A DNA stretch of 64,000 nt from Clostridium cellulovorans 743B (GTDB lineage Bacteria; Bacillota; Clostridia; Clostridiales; Clostridiaceae), in assembly GCF_000145275.1 (NCBI RefSeq), contig NC_014393.1:1550001-1614000 (forward strand). Direction: 5' to 3'. Each line of letters opens with the position of its first letter. The first letter of the stretch is position 1. A program made the position numbers and the translations under genes. Shown here piece after piece: positions 1-8,373 of the stretch. The notes below the pieces were generated by a model. The model saw nothing but the letters and a program-made list of their open reading frames with translations. It did not search any database and was not told the origin of the DNA.

Positions 1-1
1 G

Positions 2-103
2 TTAAAGGAATATGTAAGAGAGATAGATAGATACGCTTTTATCAACGTATCAGATTCTCATGAAGTATTAGGAGAAGGGTTTAAAAATCTTTTAGAAGAA
101 TAA
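2..103 (+). CDS. C-terminal end of a YitT/DUF2179-type membrane protein (partial)
   Basis: The window opens inside a reading frame that ends at a TAA at 101-103. The last 33 residues include the stretch DRYAFINVSDSHEVLGEGFK, which resembles the cytoplasmic DUF2179 domain at the end of YitT-family membrane proteins (typically ...VSDVHEVLGEGF). The membrane part lies upstream of the window. Only the tail is visible, so the family call rests on this short motif. The function of YitT proteins is poorly defined. Confidence 0.6.
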   Translation, partial: LKEYVREIDRYAFINVSDSHEVLGEGFKNLLEE

Positions 104-342
104 TTTAAGGATATTAGATTTTAAGGTATTATTATTGCACAACTTCATTAATAAGCCAGTACTAAGTGAGATTTGAAAAATATACTTAGTTGACTATGGA
201 AAATTATCATGTAATAATATATACTTATATAGGAGTATCAGAGGAGTATCATATGACAATAAAGTATTAATCTGGGAAAAAATTTTAATTTTTTGTTGTT
301 ATGTGTTATAATCAATGAAAAAACGAATAAGGAGTTGTGCAA
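104..342 (+). promoter_or_regulatory. ftsE upstream region with -10 box and a five-codon mini-ORF
   Basis: A TATAAT at 307-312 preceded by TGT (extended -10) lies about 30 bases before the ftsE start; the matching -35 is weak. Further upstream GAGGAGTATCA-like sequence occurs twice in tandem (231-250), and the second copy is a good SD for an ATG at 253 that runs only five codons (MTIKY, stop 268-270). Whether this minimal frame is translated is unknown. Confidence 0.4.
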
Positions 343-1029
343 ATGATAGAGTTTAAGAATGTTTCAAAGATTTACGGGAATAATGCACCTGCTTTATCGA
401 ATATAAATTTAAAGATTGAAAAGGGCGAGTTTGTATTTTTAGTAGGACCCAGTGGAGCCGGAAAATCTACATTTATAAAACTTTTAATGAAAGAAATTAA
501 TCCAACTAGTGGAAAGTTGATTTTTAATAATGAAGATATAACAAATATTATTCATAAGGAAATTCCTTATCATAGAAGAAAGATTGGAATGGTATTCCAA
601 GACTTTAGGTTAATTCCTACGCTAAATGTTTATGAAAATGTTGCTTTTGCTATGAGAGTTGTAGAGGCTAGTGAAAGAGAAATTAAGAAAAAAGTACCTG
701 TAGCGTTAGGGCTAGTAGGTTTGAATAAAAAGTATAAGAGCTATCCAGGAGAACTTTCTGGTGGTGAACAGCAAAGAATAGCCATAGCAAGAGCTATTGT
801 TAATAATCCATCAGTAATAATTGCTGACGAACCAACTGGAAACTTAGATCCTCAAACAGCTATTGAGATTATGGAACTGCTTAAGGATATTAATAAGGGT
901 GGTACTACAATCCTTATGGCGACTCACGCAAAGGATATAGTTGACTCTATGAAAAAAAGAGTTATAGCTATTGAAAAAGGAAAAATAGCAAGAGACGAAC
1001 AAAGGGGTATGTATAGCAATGAAGAATAA
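343..1029 (+). CDS. ftsE: Cell-division ABC transporter ATP-binding protein FtsE
   Basis: FtsE is the cytoplasmic ATPase of the FtsEX complex, which controls peptidoglycan hydrolases at the cell surface during division or elongation rather than importing a substrate. The 228-residue protein has Walker A GPSGAGKST (about 35-43), the ABC signature LSGGEQQR (about 137-144) and Walker B with IIADEPTGNLD (about 159-169). I chose ATG 343 because AAGGAG at 329-334 is 8 bases away; the GTG at 337 is only 2 bases from it. The gene overlaps ftsX by 11 bases, so the two are translationally coupled. Confidence 0.95.
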   Translation: MIEFKNVSKIYGNNAPALSNINLKIEKGEFVFLVGPSGAGKSTFIKLLMKEINPTSGKLIFNNEDITNIIHKEIPYHRRKIGMVFQDFRLIPTLNVYENVAFAMRVVEASEREIKKKVPVALGLVGLNKKYKSYPGELSGGEQQRIAIARAIVNNPSVIIADEPTGNLDPQTAIEIMELLKDINKGGTTILMATHAKDIVDSMKKRVIAIEKGKIARDEQRGMYSNEE

Positions 1030-1906
1030 TTCTATAAAATTATTTTGTAACGATGCATTAAGAAGTCTTAGAAGAAATAGAACATTAACAATAGCATCTA
1101 TATTAACTGTTGCATTGACATTAGTTATATTAGGATGTTTTATGGTTATTTCTAGAACAGTGGACAAGGCGTTTGTTGGACTTCAAGGTAAATTAGATAT
1201 TCAAGTTTATTTGAAGACTGATATAACAGAAGCGCAGCAAAGTAGTATTAAATCTAAAATTGAAGATATAGAAGGAATAAAAGAGATTACCTACATATCT
1301 AAAGACGAAGCTTATAAAAAAATGGAAGAGATGATGGGTAACAGTAAAGATATGTTGATAGGTCTTGAAGATGCAGATGTATTTCCAGCCTCTTTTTCTG
1401 TAAATGTTGGTAGTACAGAGCAACTTAATGAACTAAAAGATGCTGTTGCTGACATGGATGGAGTGGAATCCATTAAAGAAGGCGATGATACTGTAGGTAA
1501 GTTTGAAAGCTTTAAGAAGGTTACTATGTGGATCTTGTTAGGCTTGTCAGTTGTCTTATTTGCTGTTTCTTTATTCTTAATCGCTAATACTATAAAGCTT
1601 ACGGTTTTTTCTAGAAGAAGAGAAATCGCTATAATGAAAAATATTGGAGCTACTGACTGGTTTATAAGATGGCCATTTTTAATTGAAGGAATGATACTTG
1701 GCTTTTTAGGAGATATCATTTCTGTAATAATCTTATTTGCTGGATATTCTGTTTTATACAATAAAGTATCAAGTGCTGTTTTAGCAGGAGCTTTAATAGA
1801 ACCAACATATATACTAACCAATATTTTACCTATATTCACTTTATTTGGTATAGCTTTAGGAGCTGTTGCAAGTATCATATCAATGAGGAAATTCTTACAC
1901 GTATAG
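1019..1906 (+). CDS. ftsX: Cell-division permease-like protein FtsX
   Basis: FtsX is the membrane partner of FtsE and passes the ATPase state to wall hydrolases outside the cell. The 295-residue protein has the family layout: a first membrane segment at about 23-44, a large extracellular domain (about 50-165) and three C-terminal membrane segments (about 168-190, 220-245, 265-285), with FSRRREIAIMKNIGA in the cytoplasmic loop. The start lies inside ftsE and has an AAGGGG-type SD at about 1001-1008. A terminator follows 30 bases after the stop. Confidence 0.94.
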   Translation: MKNNSIKLFCNDALRSLRRNRTLTIASILTVALTLVILGCFMVISRTVDKAFVGLQGKLDIQVYLKTDITEAQQSSIKSKIEDIEGIKEITYISKDEAYKKMEEMMGNSKDMLIGLEDADVFPASFSVNVGSTEQLNELKDAVADMDGVESIKEGDDTVGKFESFKKVTMWILLGLSVVLFAVSLFLIANTIKLTVFSRRREIAIMKNIGATDWFIRWPFLIEGMILGFLGDIISVIILFAGYSVLYNKVSSAVLAGALIEPTYILTNILPIFTLFGIALGAVASIISMRKFLHV

Positions 1907-1936
1907 TGTTTTTCAGAAGGTGTAAGTGTTAAAAGG

Positions 1937-1976
1937 ACTGTCTCATGCATGTAAAATGAGACAGTTTTTCTTTTTT
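1937..1976 (+). terminator. Intrinsic terminator of ftsEX
   Basis: A perfect 10-bp stem (ACTGTCTCAT at 1937-1946 with ATGAGACAGT at 1956-1965) is followed by TTTTTCTTTTTT. It ends the ftsEX operon, and its presence argues against starting the next gene at the ATG-less frame extension at 1926. Confidence 0.9.
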
Positions 1977-2018
1977 ACGGTTTTGTTTAATAAAATCAGG
2001 TATAGGGAAGTTGATTAC

Positions 2019-3152
2019 ATGAAGAAAAAAGTTTATACATTTACAAAGGAACACACATCAATTGCAAAAGGGGTTGCAATTGTACTAATGATAATACATC
2101 ACCTTTTTAGAGTTCCTGAGAGAATTCAAAATGTATCATATATATCGGTGGTGCCTTTTTGGAAGATTAATTTTGAATATTGGTTTGCTGACTTTGGAAA
2201 GATATGTGTTGCTATCTATTTTCTTTTGAGTGGATATGGTTTGTATGTAATATATACAAAAAAGCAGCAATTCACATTTAAGGATTCAATTCAAAGAGTA
2301 TTTAATTTCTTAATTAATTATTGGGTTGTATTTGTTATATTCATACCAGTTGGATTAATTTGGTTTGAAAGTAACTCTAGATATCATTGGGATCTAAAGA
2401 TATTCTTGGAAAATTTCTTTATTTTGAGGAATAGCTATAGTGATGAGTGGTGGGTTGTTAAAGTATATATAGAATTAGTATTAATCTTCCCTATAGTAAA
2501 GTATATAGTGAAGAAAAGCACTATAGGTTCATTTGTCTTAAGTTTGTTTTTATATTTTGTATCGATATATCCAAGTTTATTAAACAATATTATTTTCCAA
2601 CCACTTCATATAAAAAATGAGCTATTGATTGCGGATATAACGAATTTAATGTATTGGCAAATTGTATTCTGTACAGGGGCATTGATAGCAAAATTGGATT
2701 TCTTTAAGGCTGCAAATAAGTTTTTAGATAGAATAAGGATCAGTAACAAGTTTATTTGCATTATAGGAATTTTAATTATTGCATTTATTAGGATAGTTGT
2801 TTCAAGGGAATTTATTTTAATTGGAAGAGCTTATTCTACCTACATTGATTTTATAATAGCACCATTTTTTATATTATTTTGTACTAATTTGATTTTCAGT
2901 ACGAAGTTTAAGAAGGTATTTCTTGTTTTAGGAAAGCACTCAACAAATATTTGGCTTACACATACCTTCTTTGCTTATCATTATTATCAAAAGCTTGTTT
3001 TTATGCCTAAGTTGTCAGTGTTGATTGTAATTTGGTTATTAATTTTATCTTTAGCTTCTTCGATAGTAATTAACTATATAATAGCAGGATTTTATAATCT
3101 CGGGTCAATGGTAGAGAGTGTAAGTAAGAGAAAGTCTATATATGAACAATAG
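2019..3152 (+). CDS. Membrane acyltransferase, acyltransferase-3 (OafA/WecH-like) family
   Basis: This is a polytopic membrane protein of 377 residues with about ten hydrophobic segments. Near the N-terminus it has GVAIVLMIIHHLF, where the two histidines match the catalytic region of acyltransferase-3 proteins, then CVAIYFLLSGYGLYVIY and, near the end, NIWLTHTFFAYHYY, all typical of the family. Members usually move acetyl or other acyl groups onto wall or surface polysaccharides; the substrate here cannot be told. The frame is open from 1926, but that stretch is the ftsEX terminator, so ATG 2019 with the GGGAAG upstream is preferred. It is monocistronic, with a terminator at 3161-3205. Confidence 0.8.
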   Translation: MKKKVYTFTKEHTSIAKGVAIVLMIIHHLFRVPERIQNVSYISVVPFWKINFEYWFADFGKICVAIYFLLSGYGLYVIYTKKQQFTFKDSIQRVFNFLINYWVVFVIFIPVGLIWFESNSRYHWDLKIFLENFFILRNSYSDEWWVVKVYIELVLIFPIVKYIVKKSTIGSFVLSLFLYFVSIYPSLLNNIIFQPLHIKNELLIADITNLMYWQIVFCTGALIAKLDFFKAANKFLDRIRISNKFICIIGILIIAFIRIVVSREFILIGRAYSTYIDFIIAPFFILFCTNLIFSTKFKKVFLVLGKHSTNIWLTHTFFAYHYYQKLVFMPKLSVLIVIWLLILSLASSIVINYIIAGFYNLGSMVESVSKRKSIYEQ

Positions 3153-3160
3153 GTAAGATT

Positions 3161-3205
3161 ATAGGAGTTGCTGTAGAAAATTACATACAATAACTTCTAT
3201 TTTTG
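3161..3205 (+). terminator. Probable terminator of the acyltransferase gene
   Basis: ATAGGAGTT (3161-3169) pairs with AACTTCTAT (3192-3200) through nine base pairs including one G-T, and is followed by TTTTT. The loop is long (22 bases), so efficiency is uncertain. Confidence 0.6.
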
Positions 3206-3423
3206 TTCATATTAAGAACTTTTAGAAGTATGCTTAAACAAAAATATAATCTTTCACTTGGATACAACATACACTTAAATGATATAATAATAGAATAGCT
3301 AGAATATATATGAGTTAATACATAAAGTTCAATTTATCTGTTAATTTCTATAGTTAAAGGATAGTTTAAGTATCATAAAAATTAAATCGATTTCAATAAA
3401 TAATATAGAACTGGGGTGAAAAA

Positions 3424-4626
3424 ATGAAGAATAGAAAAATTAAATCTTTAGTAATTGCAAGTTTAATAATCACCAATATGTGTACATTTCTAATTGCTAT
3501 TTATATACCAATAAAGCTGCCTAATGGAACAGTAACTCTTAACGGGAAAGATTATAAGAATTACATAGATTTTCAGCAATTGATTAAAATAAAGAATATA
3601 ATAGACACTAGATATGCTGGTGATATGGATGAAGAAAAGATGGTTGAAGCATCAATTAAAGCTATGACGTCTGCTCTTAAGGATCCTTATACTACATATA
3701 TGAACAAAGAAGAATATAAAAAATTTAAAGAACAAACTGAAGGGGTATATACAGGAATTGGTGTAACAATAGCAGCTAATGAAAAGGATGAAATAAAGAT
3801 TCTTTCTGTTATGGAGGATTCTCCTGCTGAGAAAGCAGGTATTAAAAGCGAAGACATACTTAAAGAAGTTAACGGAATTACAGTTACATATACAGAAAAA
3901 AGCCAAGCGATTGAGATTCTGCAGAAGCAAAATGAGGATATCTCAGTTAAGATTATAAGAAATGGTAATGAAGAGCTAAATCTTACTCTTAGAGCATCAA
4001 GATTAGAAAGAACTGTTGTAACGAAAGAGATGTTAGAGGATGATATAGGGTACATAACATTAAAAGAATTTGATACAAATTGCTCACAAACCTTTAAAAC
4101 ATATATTAAAGAGCTTTCAGATCAAGGAATGAGAGGACTTATCATTGATTTAAGAGATAATCCAGGAGGACTTCTATCAGAGGTATTAAAAATATCTGAT
4201 AATTTTGTGGAAAAAGGCGATATTATAACTTATACTGTTGATAAATATGATGACAAGAAAGAATATAAGGCAGAAGATAGTGACGTTTTCAATATGCCGC
4301 TGGTATTGCTTGTAAATGGGGGTAGTGCGTCTGCTTCTGAGGTGTTTACAGGAGTAATAAAGGATTATGGAAAAGGAATCATAGTTGGAACAACGACTTT
4401 TGGTAAAGGTATTGTACAATCAATATATGAAACTGAGGGAGATACTGCTATTAAGATTACCACTTCAAAATATTATACGCCAAATGGAATAAACATACAC
4501 AAGATAGGTATAAAACCAGACGTGGAAGTGGAATATCCAAAGGAGCTTATGGCAAAAGAGTATAATAGAAATGAAGATCCTCAGTTCATTAAAGGATTAG
4601 AGATTTTGAAAACAAAGATTAAGTGA
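3424..4626 (+). CDS. S41 family C-terminal processing peptidase (CtpA/CtpB type)
   Basis: This is a membrane-anchored serine protease acting outside the membrane, where the family trims C-termini of target proteins (in Bacillus CtpB takes part in spore signalling). Of 400 residues, an uncleaved-type hydrophobic anchor lies at about 9-27, a PDZ domain at about 105-190 (GVTIAAN...SPAEKAGIKSEDILKEVNG), and the protease domain follows. Aligning from memory with E. coli Tsp gives nucleophile Ser303 in SASASE, Asp314 and general-base Lys328 in TFGKG. It sits 25 bases before a MinJ-like gene, as ctpB sits before minJ in Bacillus subtilis. The SD GGGGTG is well placed. Confidence 0.92.
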   Translation: MKNRKIKSLVIASLIITNMCTFLIAIYIPIKLPNGTVTLNGKDYKNYIDFQQLIKIKNIIDTRYAGDMDEEKMVEASIKAMTSALKDPYTTYMNKEEYKKFKEQTEGVYTGIGVTIAANEKDEIKILSVMEDSPAEKAGIKSEDILKEVNGITVTYTEKSQAIEILQKQNEDISVKIIRNGNEELNLTLRASRLERTVVTKEMLEDDIGYITLKEFDTNCSQTFKTYIKELSDQGMRGLIIDLRDNPGGLLSEVLKISDNFVEKGDIITYTVDKYDDKKEYKAEDSDVFNMPLVLLVNGGSASASEVFTGVIKDYGKGIIVGTTTFGKGIVQSIYETEGDTAIKITTSKYYTPNGINIHKIGIKPDVEVEYPKELMAKEYNRNEDPQFIKGLEILKTKIK

Positions 4627-4651
4627 TAGTAAAGAGGAGTTTTTAGTTATT

Positions 4652-5905
4652 ATGAACGTTTTTTTTGAAACATTAACGGCCGTTTCTGGAGCAATAGTTA
4701 AGTATCCCTATGCATTAGTGTTAATAGTGATTTCTTTAGTTTTTTTCAAAAGGAATCTTAATATTGTAGCAACCCAGAAGGTTATTATTGGGAATGCTAA
4801 TAAAGGAGCTATAGAACTTACTGCATCTCAAATGGTCTATGGAATATTTGGCGGTTTATTGGTCAGTCTTATTTTGGCTGCTCTTGGTATAACTTTTTCG
4901 GTAGATAGTTATATAGAGCTGATTTTACTTATATCCCTATTATTAATGCTTATAAAACCAAGATTTATATGTTTTTCTTATTCTGGTGCTGTTTTAGGGA
5001 TAATATCATTAATCGCTAAGGTTTTAGGCTTTGATATTTTTAATTTAAATATAGTGTCATTAGTATCATTAGTTGCAATTCTTCATATTGTAGAGGGAAT
5101 ACTTATAACAATTGATGGTAGTTCAGGAGCGATACCTGTATTCACACATAAGGATAATAATATAATAGGTGGCTTTGCTCTTAAAAGATATTGGGCTATG
5201 CCTATAGCATTGATTTTCTTTCAGTCTAATGGAGCTTTTGTTTTTACTCATAAGATAAATGCAATTCCTCAGTGGTGGAGTACTGTAGCTTCAGAACCAA
5301 TTTCGTTGCTTTCTTTAGCAGTTCTAGGTTTTAGCATATTTTATGGTGCCATAGGATATAATGCAATTACTTTTACCAAAGGTAAAAAAGCTAAAGCTGT
5401 TAGTTCCGGAGCATATGTAATTGGATATGGAACAGTGATGCTTATATTAGCTCAAATAAGCAAAAATAATTTCTTTCTTCAAGGGGCACTTCTTATAATA
5501 ATGCCAGTACTACATGAAGGTATGTTGTTGTATCAATCATTAAAAGAGATAAATGGTAAGCCTAAGTTTGTATCCAATAATGAGGGGATTGTTGTGCTAG
5601 ATGTAGCAGAAGGTTCACCAGCAAAAAAAATGGGTATTAAAAGTGGAGATGTAATATTAGAGATAAATAATAGAATTATAGAAACAGAAAAGGATATTTT
5701 TGAAGCTATTGCAGAAGTAAAAGAAAATATTCTTATAAAGGTAAAAGGTGTCGAAGGTATATTGAGGGAAGCTACCTACAGAAATTATATCGATAAAAAA
5801 GGTGTCGGAGTAGTTATAGTTCCTAAAAGTGTTGGCGAAGAAAATATGATGGCATTTAATAAGAATACTTTTAAAGATACATTAGATAAAATGATGAAGA
5901 AATAG
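4652..5905 (+). CDS. MinJ-like polytopic membrane protein with C-terminal PDZ domain
   Basis: Of 417 residues, about the first 300 form seven or eight hydrophobic segments and the end holds one PDZ domain from about 309 (LDVAEGSPAKKMGIKSGDVI). This architecture, length and position directly after a CtpB-type protease match MinJ of Bacillus subtilis, which links DivIVA to MinCD at poles and septum. The match is by architecture and gene order only, so a division role is inferred. The neighbouring ftsEX and protease genes suit a cell-envelope or division context. No promoter is evident in the 25-base gap, so it is probably co-transcribed with the protease. Confidence 0.75.
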   Translation: MNVFFETLTAVSGAIVKYPYALVLIVISLVFFKRNLNIVATQKVIIGNANKGAIELTASQMVYGIFGGLLVSLILAALGITFSVDSYIELILLISLLLMLIKPRFICFSYSGAVLGIISLIAKVLGFDIFNLNIVSLVSLVAILHIVEGILITIDGSSGAIPVFTHKDNNIIGGFALKRYWAMPIALIFFQSNGAFVFTHKINAIPQWWSTVASEPISLLSLAVLGFSIFYGAIGYNAITFTKGKKAKAVSSGAYVIGYGTVMLILAQISKNNFFLQGALLIIMPVLHEGMLLYQSLKEINGKPKFVSNNEGIVVLDVAEGSPAKKMGIKSGDVILEINNRIIETEKDIFEAIAEVKENILIKVKGVEGILREATYRNYIDKKGVGVVIVPKSVGEENMMAFNKNTFKDTLDKMMKK

Positions 5906-5913
5906 GACATTTT

Positions 5914-5970
5914 AAAACACTTAATTAAGCGAAAGTTATCTTTGGCTTAGATTAAGTGTTTTTTATTTTA
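5914..5970 (+). terminator. Intrinsic terminator after the MinJ-like gene
   Basis: AAAACACTTAAT (5914-5925) pairs perfectly with ATTAAGTGTTTT (5951-5962), and the next bases are TTATTTTA. An inner TAAGC/GCTTA pair extends the hairpin. Confidence 0.85.
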
Positions 5971-6032
5971 CTCATATTTTTCAGGGTTTTATCATAATAA
6001 ATAGTTGTAGGCAATATGTGTAAGGAGGGGCC

Positions 6033-6668
6033 ATGGAAGAAAATAGAGATTTACCAATACAAGAAAGAGAAAATGACCCTTTGTTTATTAATGAAGAGGA
6101 GGAAGAAGAGCTTTATTCGTCTATTTCATTACTTGATGTAATTAATGATGGATTTGAAAGCGTTGATAAACAGTTAAAGCTACTGATGAGAGAATTTAAT
6201 AGCAAGCTTAAATATGATGTAAAGAAAGATGAACAAATAGACAAATTATATAAGGAACTGAGAGGGTATAGGGAGAATCTCTTGATAAAATCCATAACCC
6301 CGATGATAGAGGATATGATTTTTGAAATTGAAGCTAATAAAAAAAGAGTACAGCAACTAAAGCGTAAGGAAATATCTGAACTTAGTCCAGAAAAGCTTTT
6401 AAAGACCATTGAGGACTATTCAGAGGAAATTAGTAATATTTTATATAGACAAGGTATAGAAAGCTATGAAAGCCTAGGAAAAATTTTTGATGGTAATATT
6501 CATACTATCAATAAGCTAGTGGAAATTAATGATAAGTTAATGCACAATACCATTGCAAAATCCATAAGGCAAGGATATCGATGGGAAAATAAAATACTAA
6601 AAAAAGAACTGGTAGATATTTACAAGTATAACAGTTCTGTTGAAGAGAATGGCGTAGAGACAAATTAA
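6033..6668 (+). CDS. GrpE-like nucleotide exchange factor
   Basis: GrpE proteins are dimers that release ADP from Hsp70. This 211-residue protein has an acidic N-terminus, then a long charged helical part with FNSKLKYDVKKDEQIDKLYK and, near the end, a GrpE-like RQGYRWENKILKKELVDIYK. It is more divergent than a housekeeping GrpE and sits 19 bases before two Hsp70-like genes, not in an hrcA-grpE-dnaK-dnaJ operon. It is therefore probably the dedicated partner of those Hsp70s. The strong SD TAAGGAGGGG at 6021-6030 fixes the start. Confidence 0.75.
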   Translation: MEENRDLPIQERENDPLFINEEEEEELYSSISLLDVINDGFESVDKQLKLLMREFNSKLKYDVKKDEQIDKLYKELRGYRENLLIKSITPMIEDMIFEIEANKKRVQQLKRKEISELSPEKLLKTIEDYSEEISNILYRQGIESYESLGKIFDGNIHTINKLVEINDKLMHNTIAKSIRQGYRWENKILKKELVDIYKYNSSVEENGVETN

Positions 6669-6687
6669 AATAATGGAGGAATGATTA

Positions 6688-8346
6688 ATGGATAAGATTT
6701 ATGGGATTGATTTAGGGACTACATATTCATGCATATCGTATGTGGATGAATTTGGAAAGCCTGTTGTTGTTGCTAATGCTGAAAATGAGAGAACAACCCC
6801 TTCTGTCGTTTTCTTTGATGAAGACAAGATTATCGTGGGAAGTGTTGCAAAAGAAAGTGCAAAGTTGTATCCAGATAGAGTTGTATCATTTATCAAGAGA
6901 AATATGGGCAACGGAGAATTTGTATTTAAGTATGATGAAGAAAATGAATATAAGCCAGAAGAACTTTCAGCATTTGTTCTAAGAAAGCTTGTAGGAGATG
7001 CGGAAGAAGCTCTAGGAGAAGAAATACACGATGTAGTAATAACTTGTCCTGCATATTTCGGTATTAATGAAAGGGAAGCTACAAAAATAGCTGGAGAAAT
7101 AGCTGGGCTTAATGTTAGACAAATTTTGAATGAACCTACTTCTGCTGCTTTAGCTTATGGCCTTGAAAATGGTGAGGATAAAGTGGTACTTGTTTATGAT
7201 CTTGGTGGTGGTACTTTTGATATATCGATGATAGACATAAAGCAAGATTCGATAAGAGTTATATGTACTGGCGGAGATCATAACCTAGGTGGTAAAGATT
7301 TTGATGATAGAATAATTTGTTATCTTCAAGAACAATTCGTTGAGCAAACTGGAATTAATGAAGATATACTAAGTGACTTGGAAACAGCTCAAGAACTTCA
7401 AAATAGCGCTGAGAGAGCTAAAAAGATATTGTCTACGAGAGAAATGGTACCTATTTCTGTTAACTATAATGGAGAGAAAGCTAAAATTAGTTTGACTAGA
7501 GAGGTTTTTCAAGACTTAACATATGACTTGTTAGAAAGAACAATGAGTTTAACTCATGAAATGCTAGAAGAGGCTAAAGAGAAAGGTTACTATTCTTTTG
7601 ATGAAATAGTATTGGTTGGTGGGTCAAGTAGAATGCCTGTTGTAAGAGAGGCGATATATAGAGAATTTAATATAGAACCACGATTGTTTGATCCAGATGA
7701 AGCAGTTGCAAAGGGAGCTGCTTTATATGGGAATAAATTATCTATAAATGATGAACTTATAAGAAGAATAGCTGAAGACAGCGGTGAATCTTTTGAGGAA
7801 GTAAGAAGTAATCTTGAAGAAAATAATATTGATGATGATATATTAGAGAGAGTTCTTCAAGATATAGCTGATGACACAGGATTTAAGCTTGCAGCAGTTA
7901 AAGGGGCTAATATAGAAATTAGCAACGTTGTAAGTAAGAGTTTTGGAGTAGTTGCTATTGATAGTAAGGGAAATGAAATAGTATCTAATTTAATATTTAA
8001 GAATTCAACAGTACCATGTGAAGTTACAAAAGGATATGGAACAAATGAAGAAGGACAAGAAAGTGCCCTTATAAGAATAATGGAAAGTGAAGTATCAGAA
8101 TCAGTAATAGAACTAGAATTAGCTCAGGAGATAGGTGTGGCAGAATTAAGTCTACCACCAGGACTTCCTTATAACTCACCTATATTAATAACATTTACTT
8201 TAAATGAGGATGGAAGATTAGAAATGAGGGCCAGAGAAACTCGGGATAATAAGAATGTAGAAATTGCTATAGAGACTACCTGCGTTATTTCTGGAGATGA
8301 ATTAGTTGAAGCTAAAGAAAGAAGTAAAAATATAATAGTATCATAG
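6688..8346 (+). CDS. Hsp70-family chaperone (short DnaK-like protein)
   Basis: The ATPase domain is complete: GIDLGTTYSC at the start, the SFIKRNMG lysine near 71, NEPTSAALAYG, DLGGGTFD at 171-178, GGDHNLGGKDFDD and VGGSSRMPVV. After about residue 370 there is an acidic helical insert (RRIAEDSGESFEEVRSNLEE region), then a beta-type substrate domain beginning SFGVVAIDSKGNEI. The protein ends at 552 residues, against just over 600 for DnaK, and has no visible alpha-helical lid or EEVD-like tail. It is an accessory Hsp70 and not the housekeeping DnaK. It shares an operon with the GrpE-like gene before it and the Hsp70 paralogue after it. Confidence 0.9.
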   Translation: MDKIYGIDLGTTYSCISYVDEFGKPVVVANAENERTTPSVVFFDEDKIIVGSVAKESAKLYPDRVVSFIKRNMGNGEFVFKYDEENEYKPEELSAFVLRKLVGDAEEALGEEIHDVVITCPAYFGINEREATKIAGEIAGLNVRQILNEPTSAALAYGLENGEDKVVLVYDLGGGTFDISMIDIKQDSIRVICTGGDHNLGGKDFDDRIICYLQEQFVEQTGINEDILSDLETAQELQNSAERAKKILSTREMVPISVNYNGEKAKISLTREVFQDLTYDLLERTMSLTHEMLEEAKEKGYYSFDEIVLVGGSSRMPVVREAIYREFNIEPRLFDPDEAVAKGAALYGNKLSINDELIRRIAEDSGESFEEVRSNLEENNIDDDILERVLQDIADDTGFKLAAVKGANIEISNVVSKSFGVVAIDSKGNEIVSNLIFKNSTVPCEVTKGYGTNEEGQESALIRIMESEVSESVIELELAQEIGVAELSLPPGLPYNSPILITFTLNEDGRLEMRARETRDNKNVEIAIETTCVISGDELVEAKERSKNIIVS

Positions 8347-8373
8347 AAAGTAACAATGATGGAGGGGAATACT

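Noticed and set aside
844..1167. Minus-strand frame across ftsE-ftsX
   Set aside because: Shadow of two well-identified genes.
1926..2018. N-terminal extension of the acyltransferase
   Set aside because: The extension crosses the ftsEX terminator; the family N-terminus and SD fit ATG 2019.
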